This document shows positions 37,812 through 47,924 of a DNA stretch of 64,000 bases, in pieces; within the stretch, counting starts at the first letter, position 1, and every line of letters begins with the position of its first letter. The notes under the pieces were generated by a model. That model did not search any database, was not told the origin of the DNA, and saw only the letters and a list, made by a program, of their open reading frames with translations. Source of the stretch: JAKZVK01 sp965237575 (GTDB taxonomy: Bacteria; Acidobacteriota; Terriglobia; Bryobacterales; UBA6623); contig CBDEGI010000002.1 of assembly GCA_965237575.1 (NCBI GenBank), positions 434,001 to 498,000 of the forward strand. Reading direction: 5' to 3'. The position numbers and the translations under genes were made by a program.

Positions 37812-39320
37812 TCACCTCGGGAGCTCATTCAACGTGTAGTATCCGGCCGCGTGCAGGAGCTTCTCCCCACCGGCCGACCGCACCCCGTCGGCGTGGAGTT
37901 CATGCACATACCCTTTTCGTAACCCGTCAACCACCAGCCGCACGCGAAGCCCGTCGGGCGAGACCGTTGCGGACTTGACCAGCAGCGGCTTGGTGTCGAT
38001 CTCTTCGCTCCCGTAAGTCTGGTGATAGTGGTAGGTGTAGCTGCTCATCTCATAAGAAGAAACCGCCGCGGCCGCAGCCCGATCCACCTTCTTCGTGAAA
38101 CTCAGCTCGAAACCATCCGGGCGTGCCTCGATCGTCTTCATCTCGAACGGGGTCTTGCCCGTCCAGACCAGGCGCTGGAACCCGAACGAGCGAGTACCCA
38201 GCGAGTTCCAGCCTCGGTTGGTCATGCCGACCAGCAGCGAGCCGTCCTCGCCGAACTCCATGCGCACGACCGCGCTTTCGAACCCTTCGCGAAAAACGAA
38301 GCACGCGCCCTGATACTCGCCGTTCACTTTCTCTAGATACACGCGTCTGATCAGCGAGAGCGTAAAGTCGCCCACGAACATCTGTCCGGCGAACGGGCCG
38401 AACTTGCCGCCCGTCGAATCGAGCACGACAGCGGTGGCGCTCATGCCAACCTTGCGGTAGGGAAACCAGATCGCCGGCGGCTTCAGCGGTGGGATCTGCT
38501 TGATGGCCTCGGGGTACGACAACCCCTTGGGCACCGGGCCTTTGTACTCGAATGTCGCACCCGGTCGGTCGCAGTGCTTCAACGCATCGACGTAGCCGTG
38601 GAATACTCCCTCGCGCATGTGGCTCAACATGTTCGTCGGTATCCAGTTGCCTTGTTGATCGGTGTAGAATGCGTCGCCCTCGGCATTGATGCCAATCCCC
38701 GAGGGCGAGCGCATGCCTCCGGAGACCGGTTGCCAAGCGCCGTCGGGTAGGACCTTCAGGCTCCACCCGCGCCAGGCGTCGTCGGACGGGTTCGGTTTCT
38801 TGCCGAGCCCGGAGTTCAGCGTGATCCACATGTTCCCGGCCGGATCAAACTTCGGACCATAGGCGTACTCGTGATAGTTGCCCGTCACGCCCCAACCCTT
38901 GGCAACGGTCAGGTATTCATCGGCTCGTCCGTCTTTGTCGGTGTCGCGCAGGCGGGTGAGTTCGGTGCGTTGGACGAGATAGAGGTCACCGTCCTTGTAA
39001 GCCAGCCCAAGAGGTTCGTGCAGCCCGCCGGCGAACTGCTTGTAAGTGACGTCGGTCGGCGGGTCGTCGTACACGTTGTCTGCGATCCACACTTCGCCCT
39101 TGCGAATCGCGGCGGCGATGCGCCCGTCGGGGAGCAGTGCCAATCCGCTGACCTCGAGCCTGAGATCTTTCGGGGTCGGCAGGGTGATCATCTTGTAGTA
39201 GTCGTCTTCGGACTGCGCGGCCACGGCACCGGCCGTCAGCAGGGCGATCAACGCGATTGTCGGGAGCGGCATCGGCCGGAGGCTGCGCGTGAGACTCAAG
39301 CAAAGGTTCTTCTTTACCAC
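37812..39320 (-). CDS. Secreted sugar-dehydrogenase-like beta-propeller (membrane-bound dehydrogenase family)
   Basis: A 502-residue exported protein. The six-bladed propeller is of the type found in PVC/Acidobacteriota membrane-bound dehydrogenases: LEVSGLALLPDGRIAAAIRK, RLRDTDKDGRADEY, SPSGIGINAEGDAFYTDQQG, PFAGQMFVGDFTLSLIRRV. PQQ or haem use is not evident. The start is GTG 39320 with GGAG 7 bases upstream. It overlaps the stop of the multihaem cytochrome by 7 bases, so the two are co-translated and probably work together, the cytochrome taking electrons. The oxidised substrate is unknown. Confidence 0.84.
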   Translation of the reverse strand: MVKKNLCLSLTRSLRPMPLPTIALIALLTAGAVAAQSEDDYYKMITLPTPKDLRLEVSGLALLPDGRIAAAIRKGEVWIADNVYDDPPTDVTYKQFAGGLHEPLGLAYKDGDLYLVQRTELTRLRDTDKDGRADEYLTVAKGWGVTGNYHEYAYGPKFDPAGNMWITLNSGLGKKPNPSDDAWRGWSLKVLPDGAWQPVSGGMRSPSGIGINAEGDAFYTDQQGNWIPTNMLSHMREGVFHGYVDALKHCDRPGATFEYKGPVPKGLSYPEAIKQIPPLKPPAIWFPYRKVGMSATAVVLDSTGGKFGPFAGQMFVGDFTLSLIRRVYLEKVNGEYQGACFVFREGFESAVVRMEFGEDGSLLVGMTNRGWNSLGTRSFGFQRLVWTGKTPFEMKTIEARPDGFELSFTKKVDRAAAAAVSSYEMSSYTYHYHQTYGSEEIDTKPLLVKSATVSPDGLRVRLVVDGLRKGYVHELHADGVRSAGGEKLLHAAGYYTLNELPR

Positions 39321-41712
39321 GTAAACTCCTGCACTAAAACAAGTTCATCGCTTTCCATGTCTGCAGGGGCGACTAATTCCTGACGCACTTCACCACTACG
39401 CGCCCGGCCCGTGCGGGCACTCGACTGCCGAATCACCGGCGTGACCCCCTCGAATCGAACCCGCAGCCGCCCGTCAATCCGGTAGCCGCCGTCGCTCAGC
39501 TTTTCAATCGTCTCGCCGACACCCGTCCGGAACCACAGGTCTCGCGCCGAGCCCCGCACGCGCAGCTCCCGGCGCAAGGAACGCCCATCGGGCATTGGCG
39601 TGACTCGATCTTCGACTTGCAGGCCCTCGAACTCGTAGAGAAACGTCGGCACGCCGCCTTCATCGAGACGGAACCCGCCGAAGCGATACCCGGCAGGGAA
39701 GCCGCCCGCGTCGGGCCACGGGGAGTTCTCGCCGGCAAGAATGGCGAACGGCGGCCCCGGCGGCAGCGCCACGAGGTCGTCGCTCAAGGCGGGAGTGAGC
39801 GGCGTGAAGCGATCGTCCCAAGTGCTCTCCGCGTCGAGGAAGCGTCCCCGCCAGGCCTGTGCCCAGCGAATCTGTTGCGAGTCAAACGCGGCGTGGATCT
39901 GCTCCGGAAACCCAACGGCCACGGCGTGCATGCCGACGCCTGTCATGAACGTTCGGAACACGATGGGCCGATCCATCGGCTTCAACTCGAAAGCTTCTTT
40001 CTCCTCCATGCCCTCTGGCAGGCGCGTCTGGTCGATCTCCATCAGGTAGACCCACAGGCTGTCGATCTGGCGTGCCGTGTTGCCGCGAAGGATTTCCTTG
40101 TTGACCGCCAGGCCGCCGGGCCAGTACGAGGGCATGCGCGTGCCCGGCGCGAAGCGGGCGGGGTCGATCAGAAAATCGCGAAACCATTCGACCCGCAGCC
40201 GCTGCGGCGAGTGGGCCAGGTCGATCGCGCCAATGCCCGACGACTTGCGCCCGCGAAGGTCGTGGCACCCGACGCAACCGAGGCCCCCCTGTCCGACCAA
40301 CTGGCGGCCGTAGCGGTTGCGCCCTCTGCGCTCGACCGGCGTGATGTCGCCGCTGAGGTCCGCCTGCTCGAACAACTCGGCGAGAGTGGCGGCGTGCGTC
40401 GCGCCATAGTCCGGCATGCGCGTCGCGAGGTACGGCCGAACGGTATCGCCACCATGTATGGAGCGGCGAAGTGCCTCCGCGGTCAGCTTGCGTCCGACGC
40501 CGGTGAGCCCCGGCGGGAAGCGCCCTTCATCGCCCAGGTCGCGCTCCTCGACCGTTTCGAAATAAGCGGCCCGAGCCATGTCCGGCCCCCCGATGCCGTC
40601 TCGCACATGGCACGCCAGGCAGTTCAGCGCGGTGACATTCTGTTGAGTCGCGCTTTGTGGCGGGCGCGCCGTCCCTTCCGCGGCCGGGCTGCCGATCGCT
40701 TGCCGCAGCGACTTCCTCTGCCGGTCGGTCAACCCGAAGTCGGGTGCTGCGGGGGCGGAGAATCGGCCAGGCAACCGAGCGTTAGCGCGTTTCGCAGTTC
40801 GGCAAGAGGCCTCACACGAACGTTCGATTTAAGGTTCGTGCCGTCGACCACCATCTCGTGACACGACGCGCAACCTACCTCGCTGAAGAGGTCCCTGCCT
40901 TGCGCCGCTCTTGTTAAGTCGAGTTTCGATGACCCATCCAGCGTGGCCTTGCCGCCGGCCAAATACGCTTCGAGGTCAGCCGCTTCCTGCTCGGTCAACG
41001 GCGTCCGCGGCATACGAGCCGACGGTCTGGTTTGCAGCGGATCGAGCAGGAATCGTGCGAGTTGTCCCGGCCTATACTTCTGACCCAACTCCCCGACTGT
41101 CATCGACCCGAGGGGCGCCGAGGCAGGGGTGGGTTTCCGCGGCTGCACGTCCGGACCCCAATTCGCCGGCCGATAGGAGGCATCCGGTTCGTGGCACGCC
41201 ACGCAACCCACGCGGTGGTAGAGCGCTTGCCCGCGTCCCGCGTCTCCCTCGATGCGGCTCCTCGTGGACGTATCGTCCGTCGACGAAAGCAGAAACTGAA
41301 CCAGTGCGGCCATCGCTTCCTGGCGCGCGCTTCCCGTGAGGTGACGCCCCACCCGTGGCATGGTTGTGCCGGGCTTCACGCCTTGCGGGTCCGTCAGGTA
41401 ACGCAGCAGGTGGCCCGCCCTCAGACGCGACCCGACCCCCGTCAACACTGGACCAGCCTTGCTGCCCGAACCCTTGGCATCCCCGTCCGGCTCATGGCAG
41501 TTCGCGCACCCCAACTCACCCAGCAACAACCGGCCCACCTCGGGGAGATCAGCGCCGGGCTGCCGAAGCATCAACTCATACCCCGGCACGACCGGCTCGC
41601 CCCGTGCCGCGCCCGCACCCAGCGAACACACAAGCACCACGATCGCCGGCCAACAACCGATCCGGGACGTTACCGATGTCCAAGCGGAGGAAGTGAAGCC
41701 CATGCAAGCCAT
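39314..41712 (-). pseudogene. Pentahaem c-type cytochrome, frameshifted at a C-rich run
   Basis: Two frames make one ~800-residue exported cytochrome. The first (41712 to 40729) has a signal peptide and three haem sites, CANCH, CVACH and CASCH, each in a cytochrome c domain. The second (about 40750 to 39314) has CLACH and CVGCH and a C-terminal beta-rich region. The frames meet in CCGCCCCCGCAG (about 40747-40758): GCLADSPPP in one, AAPDFGLTDRQR in the other. A one-base indel restores the join. Without it the second half has only a TTG start and no signal peptide. It lies directly upstream of the propeller gene, to which it is probably the electron acceptor. Confidence 0.8.
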
Positions 41713-41897
41713 CTGTAGTACAATATACGCAGAGTATCTGACCGGCCGCCGCCCGGTGGCCTCGACGCACAACAGGGTCTCCTGACAACAGATCGCGTCG
41801 TTTGAGTCTCCCTCACACCTATCGCTGTTGTATGGGTTTGAATGATGCGGTGTTCGTACGCGCACGGCGCGGCGGCCACTGAAAGGTGAATTTCTAC

Positions 41898-43184
41898 ATG
41901 ATTGAAGTTTCTTCCCGGTCTGAGACCGGGTTCTCGCAGTTCAACCTGCGAACAAGTCTCCAGCGTGGCATCGAGGGCCTTGGCTTTTCCGAGCCGTGGC
42001 CGATCCAGGCGGAGACCATCCCGGCGGGACTCGCCGGGCGTGACGTGCTGGGCCTAGCCCAGACCGGCACCGGCAAGACGGCGGCCTTTGCCTTGCCGAT
42101 TCTCGAACGTTTGCTCGCCAACCCGAAACGAGGTCCGCGAGCCCTGATTGTTGTTCCCACGCGGGAACTGGCGATGCAGATCCATACCGAGATCAGCTCC
42201 TTGGCCAAGTTCGCGGAAGTGACGGCGATCACCATCTACGGGGGCGTTCCAAGTCCCCCACAGATTCGCGGTCTGGCCAAGCGGCCCGACATTTTGATCG
42301 CCTGTCCCGGCCGGCTCCTCGATCTTCAGGGACAGGGTCATGTGCCTCTCGGTGGGATTGAGACCCTTGTGCTCGACGAATGCGATCGAATGTTCGACAT
42401 GGGTTTTCTTCCCGACCTGCGGCGTATCTTGGCGTTACTGCCGGCAAAGCGCCAGAACCTTCTGTTCTCGGCAACGATGCCGAGAGAACTCCGCTCGCTG
42501 GCCGACGACCTGTTAACGGATTGTCACGTAGCCGAGTTGGGGCACTCCACTCCGGCGCCGACGATCGAGCATGCGCTCTACTTCGTAAGAGCAACGCAGA
42601 AGACGCAGCTCTTGCGCCACTTGTTGAAAGGCGATGAATTCAGGTCGGCTCTTGTCTTCCTACGAACGAAGCATCGCGCCAAGCGGCTGGCCGAGCAACT
42701 CAGCCAGGCAGGACACAACGCCACGGCCATCCAAGGCAACATGACGCAGGCGCAGCGCGACCGGGCGATGAAGGGCTTTCGCGAGGGGCGGGTTGATGTG
42801 CTCGTGGCGACCGACGTCATGGCGCGTGGCATCGACGTAGCCAACATCTCGCACGTGATCAACTTCGACGTGCCAGGGACGCCGGATGAGTATACGCATC
42901 GCGTCGGCCGCACCGGCCGCGCCGAGAAAAGCGGCAAGGCTTACACCTTCGCGGCTATCGAAGAACTACCCGCCGTCCACGACATCGAGCGCGTCTTGAA
43001 ATCGAAGATCCCTCGGCGGGAGATTCCCGAGTTCGCGGTGGAGACGGTCACCCCGACCGAACCACGCGAGCGCCTCGCCAGGAATGAAAACCCCGGACGC
43101 GAGGCCGATGGTCGCCGACCCAGGTCACGCAGCCGAACCAGGCGCCGGCGGCCGCGACCAAAGCAAAAGGCGGCCACGAGCTAG
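41898..43184 (+). CDS. DEAD-box-family RNA helicase (DECD variant)
   Basis: ATP-dependent RNA helicase of the RhlE type, 428 residues. Motifs in order: Q motif PWPIQ (34-38), motif I AQTGTGKT (54-61), PTREL (87-91), motif II DECD (159-162, Cys for Ala), SAT (190-192) and motif VI HRVGRTGR. The C-terminal tail is Arg/Lys-rich (RRPRSRSRTRRRRPRPKQK), for RNA binding. ATG 41898 is chosen; an in-frame GTG 41886 lies four codons earlier. It may act in cold response or ribosome assembly. Confidence 0.94.
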   Translation: MIEVSSRSETGFSQFNLRTSLQRGIEGLGFSEPWPIQAETIPAGLAGRDVLGLAQTGTGKTAAFALPILERLLANPKRGPRALIVVPTRELAMQIHTEISSLAKFAEVTAITIYGGVPSPPQIRGLAKRPDILIACPGRLLDLQGQGHVPLGGIETLVLDECDRMFDMGFLPDLRRILALLPAKRQNLLFSATMPRELRSLADDLLTDCHVAELGHSTPAPTIEHALYFVRATQKTQLLRHLLKGDEFRSALVFLRTKHRAKRLAEQLSQAGHNATAIQGNMTQAQRDRAMKGFREGRVDVLVATDVMARGIDVANISHVINFDVPGTPDEYTHRVGRTGRAEKSGKAYTFAAIEELPAVHDIERVLKSKIPRREIPEFAVETVTPTEPRERLARNENPGREADGRRPRSRSRTRRRRPRPKQKAATS

Positions 43185-43308
43185 CCGTCTGATCTGGGCG
43201 GCAATTCTCTGAAGTGGCCGGGGAGCGAGGTGGCGTAAGATTCCAGCCTTGCCCCCGTATGAGATTGACTGCACCGATTCCTCGGTTCTCAGATTCGCGG
43301 AACAGCTC

Positions 43309-43350
43309 GCTTGCGCCAGGTAGCCGGCATCCGCAGGGCCTGGCGCAAGC
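43309..43350. terminator. Hairpin between convergent genes
   Basis: GCTTGCGCCAGG (43309-43320) pairs perfectly with CCTGGCGCAAGC (43339-43350), 12-bp stem and 18-base loop. It lies between the convergent helicase and glycosyltransferase genes. There is no clear T run, so it may be a bidirectional transcript-end hairpin or a repeat. Confidence 0.5.
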
Positions 43351-43378
43351 GCTCGTTGTTCCACCGCCGCCGCTCCCC

Positions 43379-44395
43379 TCACGCGCACGGCAGGTAGTGG
43401 GCGCCCCGGCGGCGCTGCTGCCTGCTCAGTTCCCGCTCGATGAGCTCTCGCGCACCACGAGATCCCACCCAGGCCAGCACGAAGCACCGGCTGGGATCCG
43501 GCAGCGCCTCTGGGCCGATCACCTCGACTTTGCCGATCCGTTGGCCGATCTTGCGTGGAGCGATATCGACATAGGCCTCCACGCGCACACCCAGGTCTGT
43601 CAGGAACCGCAAACGCTGCCGGGACGTGCGGCCCGACCCCCACACAATCACTGCCGGATGGTGCGGGTTATGCCGCTCGAGCCAACGATAGAGGTACGGC
43701 GCCTTGGTCCGGTAGAACGCATCCACCGAGTACCTCGGGTCGATGCGTGTGAGGCGGTTCGGCCGCTCCCTCCACTCGATAAGCGTCTCCTCGAGTTTGG
43801 CCATCCGCACACCCCTCTCCATCCAGCGCAACCACAACTCGTAGTCCTCGGGAAATGGGCCGTCGAGATAGCCGCCGAATCGCTCCACCAACTCTCGCCG
43901 AAACATGACGCTGGGGTGAACAAGCGGCGACTCAACGAACCGATAGAGAGAAATGTCTTCTTTCGACGTTAGCGAGTTCGTCCACGCGACGAAGTGAGCG
44001 AGCCCAGCGTTCCTCTCGACGTCGCCGAGATACTCGACCCTGCTGCTGACGAGACCGATGCCCCGCTCTCGGTCGAGAAAATCCGCCTGCAGCCTCAACC
44101 GTTCAGGATTTGCAACGTCATCGGCGTCCATGCGGGCAACGTAGGCTCCCTGCGCCTCGGCCAGCCCACGGTTCAGCGCCGCCACGATCCCCGCATGTGG
44201 CTGCTGTACCGGCCTCACCCGCCCGTGCTGCGCGGCGAACCGATCGAGCAACGCCGGCGTGCCGTCTGTCGATCCATCATCGACGGCAATCACCTCGAAG
44301 TCGCGCTCGGTCTGCCCGAGCAGTGAGTCTAAGGCCTCTTCAAGCAGCCTTTCTTCGTTGTAGACAGGAAGGACGACGCTGACTCTCACCGGCAC
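43379..44395 (-). CDS. Family 2 glycosyltransferase
   Basis: A 338-residue GT-A glycosyltransferase. It starts VSVVLPVYNEERLLEEALDS, has AVDDGSTDGTPALLD, the metal motif RMDADDVANPERL (DxD) and the acceptor-side PFPEDYELWLRW (ED catalytic motif). C-terminally there is an unusual Rossmann-like stretch, HHPAVIVWGSGRTSRQRLRF, followed by VEAYVDIAPRKIGQ, seen in two-domain GTs that carry a small nucleotide-binding module. Start GTG 44395 (or GTG 44389) lies 8 bases after the cupin stop. The frame open to 44572 overlaps the cupin and is rejected. Sugar and acceptor are unknown. Confidence 0.87.
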   Translation of the reverse strand: MPVRVSVVLPVYNEERLLEEALDSLLGQTERDFEVIAVDDGSTDGTPALLDRFAAQHGRVRPVQQPHAGIVAALNRGLAEAQGAYVARMDADDVANPERLRLQADFLDRERGIGLVSSRVEYLGDVERNAGLAHFVAWTNSLTSKEDISLYRFVESPLVHPSVMFRRELVERFGGYLDGPFPEDYELWLRWMERGVRMAKLEETLIEWRERPNRLTRIDPRYSVDAFYRTKAPYLYRWLERHNPHHPAVIVWGSGRTSRQRLRFLTDLGVRVEAYVDIAPRKIGQRIGKVEVIGPEALPDPSRCFVLAWVGSRGARELIERELSRQQRRRGAHYLPCA

Positions 44396-44402
44396 GGCGC
44401 GC

Positions 44403-44870
44403 TCAGCCGTTGTCCTCCGCTGCCGGAGCCGAGTGCGGCCCGACGAGCGCGTTCCACGACTCGATGGCTTTTCCTTCGGGATAGTACTTGATCTCGATGC
44501 GCACCGAGTCCTCCAGTACTTCGTGCTGATGCCGCATGCCCAACGGATGACGATAGCTGTCGCCCTCCTCAACGATCGACGTCTCGTCGCCGATCGTCAT
44601 CCGCACGCGCCCCTTCTTCTGGTAACCGATCGACTCATGGTCGGGGTGCACATGCATGCGGTCGACCGACCCCTTGGGCCGCGACGCCTCGAACACGATC
44701 AGGTGAGAGGTCGCCATCAGCACCTTCACGGTGTCCACGCCGTCCTCGTCGCGCGAATACTCGGGGACGATGGTGACTGGTTCGCGCTGTGAACTTGGCA
44801 CGAAAAGCTTCGCAACGTCGTCAGGATGCATGAACGCCACGGCGGCGTCGATCGAAACCGGTTCACTCAC
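44403..44870 (-). CDS. Cupin-domain protein
   Basis: A 155-residue single-domain cupin (double-stranded beta-helix). Motif 1 is MHVHPDHESIGYQKKGRV, which holds the His-x-His-x4-Glu metal ligands. Motif 2 is RHPLGMRHQHEV with further histidines. Metal-dependent sugar or small-molecule binding is likely, but the substrate is unknown. The gene lies 28 bases downstream of the amidohydrolase relic and 8 bases upstream of the glycosyltransferase on the same strand. Confidence 0.83.
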   Translation of the reverse strand: MSEPVSIDAAVAFMHPDDVAKLFVPSSQREPVTIVPEYSRDEDGVDTVKVLMATSHLIVFEASRPKGSVDRMHVHPDHESIGYQKKGRVRMTIGDETSIVEEGDSYRHPLGMRHQHEVLEDSVRIEIKYYPEGKAIESWNALVGPHSAPAAEDNG

Positions 44871-44898
44871 TTCTCTGCGTCCCGAAGTTCAACCAGGC

Positions 44899-45828
44899 TC
44901 AGAACTGATACAGATTCTTCGCGGTCAGCCCACGGATCTTAGCCCAGTCGGCCTCGGACGCGAAGTCAAACATCAGCTCAAACACTTCCACAGCCTTCGC
45001 GAGATCCTCCGTCGATTTCCCCAAGCCGCCCCAAATCATACGATCCGGGCCGAACGCGTCGTAGGCCTTGCGAACAACCGGCTTGGCGTCCCGTTAGGGA
45101 TGGTCCTGCTTCGAGGAGTAACGCCAGCCCGAGAACTTCATCACCGTGTTGGGCAGTCTCGCGAGCTTGAGAACCTGTTGGTAGTCCGCCGCCGTACCCA
45201 TGCCGGCCCCCCCGAGATGATCCAACACCACGCGCGCATCGGGGACTTGCCTCGCCAGGTTTGCGATGCGCGGCGCATGCCAGGGCTTGAAGTGCACTTG
45301 GACTGCTAGCCCCAAGTCGCCGGCTTTGCGCCACATGCGCTTCATTTGGGGCGCGTCGAGGTCGCGGTTCTTGATGGCCCCCGATGTCCAGGGCTTCTCG
45401 TCCCGGTCGTGCATCTGGTGCACGCGGAGGGCGACCAAGCGGCCGGGATGCTTCTTTACCAGCGCTTCCATGCGCGAAGGCGTGTCGTCCGCGAGCGGAT
45501 CGAACAGGCACGTTCCCTTGAAGAAGCCCGGCGACGGCTCGTGTTGGAAGCAGTGTTCGAGATAGCGATGGTCGTCCTGATACGGCTCCGGATGGACGAT
45601 CACCACGTGGTCGATCTTCGATTGCTGTATGAAGGGCTTGTAGTCTTCCAGATCGGCCGCGGGCGGCCGATACGGACCGTTCTTGTGATAAGGAAAACGC
45701 TCTCGATCGGCGGCGAACAGGTGGATGTGCGTGTCGATCAACAGGCCTTTGGGCCGGGTACCACCCGCCAACGGCAGCACGCCCGCAGCGCCCATCAACA
45801 GCTCACGCCGAGTCGTCCGCAACGCCAT
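44899..45828 (-). pseudogene. Tat-exported amidohydrolase (amidohydro_2) with premature stop
   Basis: A TIM-barrel metal hydrolase: Tat signal TTRRELLMGAAGVLP, metal-binding DTHIHLF, VIVHPEPYQDDHRY, VQVHFKPWHAPRI and VVLDHLGGAG. At 45094-45096 the frame has TAA after SSKQDHP. Beyond it the same frame continues to match the family: RDAKPVVRKAYDAFGPDRMI, WGGLGKSTEDL and LTAKNLYQF-stop at 44899. One base change (TAC or TAT to TAA) explains this. The lost C-terminus holds a conserved catalytic aspartate region, so the product is likely dead unless the stop is read through. ATG 45828 begins the signal. Confidence 0.82.
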
Positions 45829-45988
45829 CGCGGTCAGTCTATCAGAGTGATGGACGGTCGCTGCTCGTTCCGGCGTTCTTCGCTCGGCTTGGGGCGGAGT
45901 CGAACCATCGGGCACGCTTTTGAGGCGTCTGACCTAGACAGTTACTCGGCGTTCTTCCAGGTCGGCAACCGTGCCTGCGCGAGGCGGC

Positions 45989-46522
45989 TCAGCTCGTTTT
46001 AGCGGCGCGGGCGGCGGCGGTTTCGGGCGTGGACTTCGGTTCCGAGATACCTGAGGACCGTACGTCCCTCTTCGCGACCTCACTACTCGCTCGCTCGTCC
46101 TTCGGCTTGACGATGTCGATACTGCCTCGGAAGATAGCTTCTTCCTCGACGATAACGCGGGCTGTGATGAGATCGCCTTCCAGGTTGCCGCTGTTGCGGA
46201 TCTCGGTGCGGTCGGTAGCCTGTACATTTCCTTTCACTCGGCCCAGGATGACAACGGACCGGGCCTGGATGTCGGCTTTGACGGTTCCGCTCGGTCCAAT
46301 GGTCAAGCAGCAGTTTTCGAATTGGACATTTCCTTCCACCTCACCGTCGATATACAGATCCTCCTTTCCGCTGAGATTGCCTTTCAACTTCAGCGACTTC
46401 CCCAACCTGGCGACACTTGGTGCGGCGGATGGCGGTCGAGCCTGCCGCTGCCGCCGCTGGGGTTCGACCTCGGGGGTCGTAGGAGTTGGTTCGGATTCGG
46501 GTCGGTCTTTGCGTCCCCACAT
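45989..46522 (-). CDS. Bactofilin
   Basis: Polymer-forming cytoskeletal protein (DUF583) of 177 residues. A right-handed beta-helix core (about 42-140) carries the periodic pattern GKSLKLKGNLSGKEDLYIDG, VEGNVQFENCCLTIG, ADIQARSVVILGRVKGNVQA. Flanks are disordered, Pro/Arg-rich at the N-terminus and Ala/Ser-rich at the C-terminus. Bactofilins scaffold wall enzymes or shape appendages at the membrane. ATG 46522 is chosen over an upstream ATG (46582) because it precedes the standard N-tail. The next gene upstream encodes a Pal-like lipoprotein, which fits an envelope role. Confidence 0.9.
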   Translation of the reverse strand: MWGRKDRPESEPTPTTPEVEPQRRQRQARPPSAAPSVARLGKSLKLKGNLSGKEDLYIDGEVEGNVQFENCCLTIGPSGTVKADIQARSVVILGRVKGNVQATDRTEIRNSGNLEGDLITARVIVEEEAIFRGSIDIVKPKDERASSEVAKRDVRSSGISEPKSTPETAAARAAKTS

Positions 46523-46578
46523 CTTCGTTTGATTGTCCTTTCCCGCGGATTGAGTAGTACCGAAGTGGTAGGCCCATT

Positions 46579-47340
46579 TCATCGGGCGGCAGACGAGCCG
46601 GCCGTCTCGGCAGGCACGGCTGCACCGGCGACGTAGACGCTCACTTCCACCCGTCTGTTCTCGCGACGCCCCTGGCGCGTCTTGTTGTCCGAGACCGGGA
46701 CCTGCTTTCCCAGACCGACATTGAAGATTCGAAACAGGGGGATGTTGTGCTTCAGCGTCAGATGCCGCACCACGGCGTCAGCCCGCCTCTGGCTCAGTTC
46801 CAAGTTGAGCTCAGCGGGGCCAGTCGAGTCGGTGAAGCCGACTACCTCGATGGCGTAGCGATCGTGGCCCTCCACCTTCCTGATGAGCCCGTCGAGTTCG
46901 GTGCCGGCGTTGTCGCTGAGTTGGCTGCTGCCAAACGCAAACAGCACGCTCTGTTTGCCAAGCCGGCGATAATTGTCAAGGTCGCGTAGCACGTGCTCAA
47001 CTCCGTCAATGCGGCCTAAGCCCGCCTCCGCCAGCTCGCGGGCGCCGTCGGCTTGGCGCCCGGCCTCGATGGCTTTCTCGTCGGCCGCGGCGGCGGCTTT
47101 CTGAACGTCCAGGCCGCGGTCCTCGGCACTTTGCGCGACCTCGTCAACCCTCGCCAAGTCACTATCAAGCTTCGCAACGGCTGCCGCGTTCTCTTCGGTG
47201 CGAGTCTCCATTTCCTCAAGACGTGCGTCCACAGGACCCACGGTGTCTCGCACGAAGCCCTTCGATGCGCAGGAGGACAGCAGGGCTGCGACTCCCACGA
47301 CAAGGGCGCTTGCGAGTCGGCCATCGGAAAGTATTCTCAT
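46579..47340 (-). CDS. OmpA/Pal-like lipoprotein
   Basis: A 253-residue outer-membrane lipoprotein. Signal and lipobox are VGVAALLSSCASKG (Cys near residue 19). A helical coiled-coil stretch (about 30-120, RLEEMETRTEENAAAVAKLD) leads to a C-terminal OmpA domain (about 130-240) with VLFAFGSSQLSDNAGTELD, VVGFTDSTGPAELNLELSQR and GRRENRRVEV, which binds peptidoglycan. ATG 47340 has GAGGGGAG immediately upstream. It lies 57 bases before the bactofilin and is probably co-transcribed; together they point to envelope organisation. Confidence 0.88.
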   Translation of the reverse strand: MRILSDGRLASALVVGVAALLSSCASKGFVRDTVGPVDARLEEMETRTEENAAAVAKLDSDLARVDEVAQSAEDRGLDVQKAAAAADEKAIEAGRQADGARELAEAGLGRIDGVEHVLRDLDNYRRLGKQSVLFAFGSSQLSDNAGTELDGLIRKVEGHDRYAIEVVGFTDSTGPAELNLELSQRRADAVVRHLTLKHNIPLFRIFNVGLGKQVPVSDNKTRQGRRENRRVEVSVYVAGAAVPAETAGSSAAR

Positions 47341-47599
47341 TCTCCCCTCGTTTCTCTCTCCGGCTGTTCTTGCCCCGCTCTGTCGGAGAGGATCTGCGCG
47401 TTGTCCGGAAGCACCCCGAGGACCAAAGCAGGTCGGGGACAGGTCTGGGTCCAACCGACACGAGGGAATGGGGTGCCGCAAAGGTCAGGCGGCTCTATCC
47501 CTTCCGTGGCGACTGCGGGGAGTGGTGCGGAGGCGCACTGGAGCGAAATGGCGCAGTGTGTAACTTTTGCGAGTAATCCTTACTCTGTTCGTCGCCGGA

Positions 47600-47870
47600 G
47601 GACCGCCGACGCGGCGAGCCGAACTACAGATCACGCCGCTGGAACTGGGAAACGGCCAAGCCCTGGGCCTCGAGGATGTAGAGCGCCTGCTGCTTGCCGC
47701 GTCGCAACCGCTTCGGCGGCCACCCGCGACCGGAGTACTTTTTTCGCTGGCAGAGGCCGTCCCCTTTTTGGGCCGCGATCCAAACACTGCTCGAAGAACC
47801 GATCCAGTTCCAGACGTCGCCACAACTCCCGTCCCAGAAAACCGTCACCGATAAGGCGCACTGCGGGTGT
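47600..47870 (-). pseudogene. Possible transposase N-terminal relic
   Basis: The minus strand reads RLIGDGFLGRELWRRLELDR then FFEQCLDRGPKRGRPLP, which resembles the N-terminus of IS1634/IS4-type transposases (GDVWLGWELWRRLGL pattern, from memory). The frame then drifts. No inverted repeats or catalytic DDE residues were found. The rest of the 47341-47924 gap shows nothing recognisable. Confidence 0.35.
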
Positions 47871-47924
47871 AGGGTCTCATGTTGTCGTTGGCCTCGACGT
47901 TGTTTTTGCGCTGTTGGGCGGCGA

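Noticed and set aside
37812..39320. PQQ glucose dehydrogenase call for the propeller
   Set aside because: No clear PQQ-binding His/Arg set could be placed; kept as sugar-dehydrogenase-like only.
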